From NCBI GenBank assembly GCA_030833685.1, contig JAURGS010000142.1, forward strand, positions 1 through 6,629: a stretch of DNA of 6,629 nucleotides, written 5' to 3'. Below the pieces are notes generated by a model. The model was not told the DNA's origin. It searched no databases and saw only the letters and a program-made list of their open reading frames with translations. The position numbers and the translations under genes were made by a program. Source of the stretch: Rhodoferax sp. (GTDB lineage Bacteria; Pseudomonadota; Gammaproteobacteria; Burkholderiales; Burkholderiaceae_C). This document shows, in pieces, positions 6,621-6,629 of the stretch. Within the stretch, counting starts at the first letter, position 1; every line of letters begins with the position of its first letter.

Positions 6621-6629
6621 TTGATTGAC

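Noticed and set aside
6403..6624. A 73-codon plus-strand frame after the tRNA terminator
   Set aside because: It has no ribosome-binding site, no known motif and an amino-acid mix typical of random frames, and it passes through the inverted repeat.
6206..6629. tRNA as an integration site for a genomic island
   Set aside because: No integrase and no duplicated tRNA 3' end are visible within the 347 bases to the right; the window is too short to support the claim.
1..6629. CRISPR arrays, toxin-antitoxin pairs, riboswitches or a novel defence system
   Set aside because: No regularly spaced repeats, small paired genes or recognisable riboswitch structure were found; apart from the last 100 bases the window is conserved housekeeping sequence.

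Overview
The window looks like ordinary chromosome from a betaproteobacterium, most likely Burkholderiales and probably Comamonadaceae (Rhodoferax or Polaromonas type). The reasons are moderately high GC with GC-rich third codon positions, protein sequences that read like that group, and the gene order FAD monooxygenase - dsbC - M61 peptidase. The taxonomic call is an inference from recognition, not from a search.

Layout. Positions 1-428 (minus) hold the first 142 codons of a Bcr/CflA-type MFS efflux transporter that runs off the left edge. Positions 469-1557 (minus) hold a complete ychF (ribosome-associated P-loop ATPase), transcribed towards the transporter. A 92-bp divergent intergenic region separates ychF from a tightly packed plus-strand group: a UbiH/Coq6-type FAD monooxygenase (about 1650-2780), dsbC (2800-3519), an M61 metallopeptidase with a C-terminal PDZ domain (3519-5330) and an enoyl-CoA hydratase (5342-6121). 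The gaps are 19 bp, a 1-bp overlap and 11 bp, so they are probably one transcript. A complete tRNA with anticodon CAU (6206-6282) follows, with its own -10 box, GC-rich discriminator and a strong intrinsic terminator (6291-6324).

The last 305 bases (6325-6629) contain no gene I can support. The far right edge carries an imperfect inverted repeat, 6532-6557 against 6594-6620. Its base pattern reminds me of IS21-family ends, so a mobile element or its remnant may start just after the tRNA unit.

How the genes relate: the plus-strand group combines probable quinone-ring hydroxylation, periplasmic disulfide isomerisation, cytoplasmic peptide hydrolysis and fatty-acyl beta-oxidation. These look like co-transcribed housekeeping genes, not one pathway. 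I found no convincing undescribed system. The right edge is the only accessory-looking part, and it is cut off by the window.
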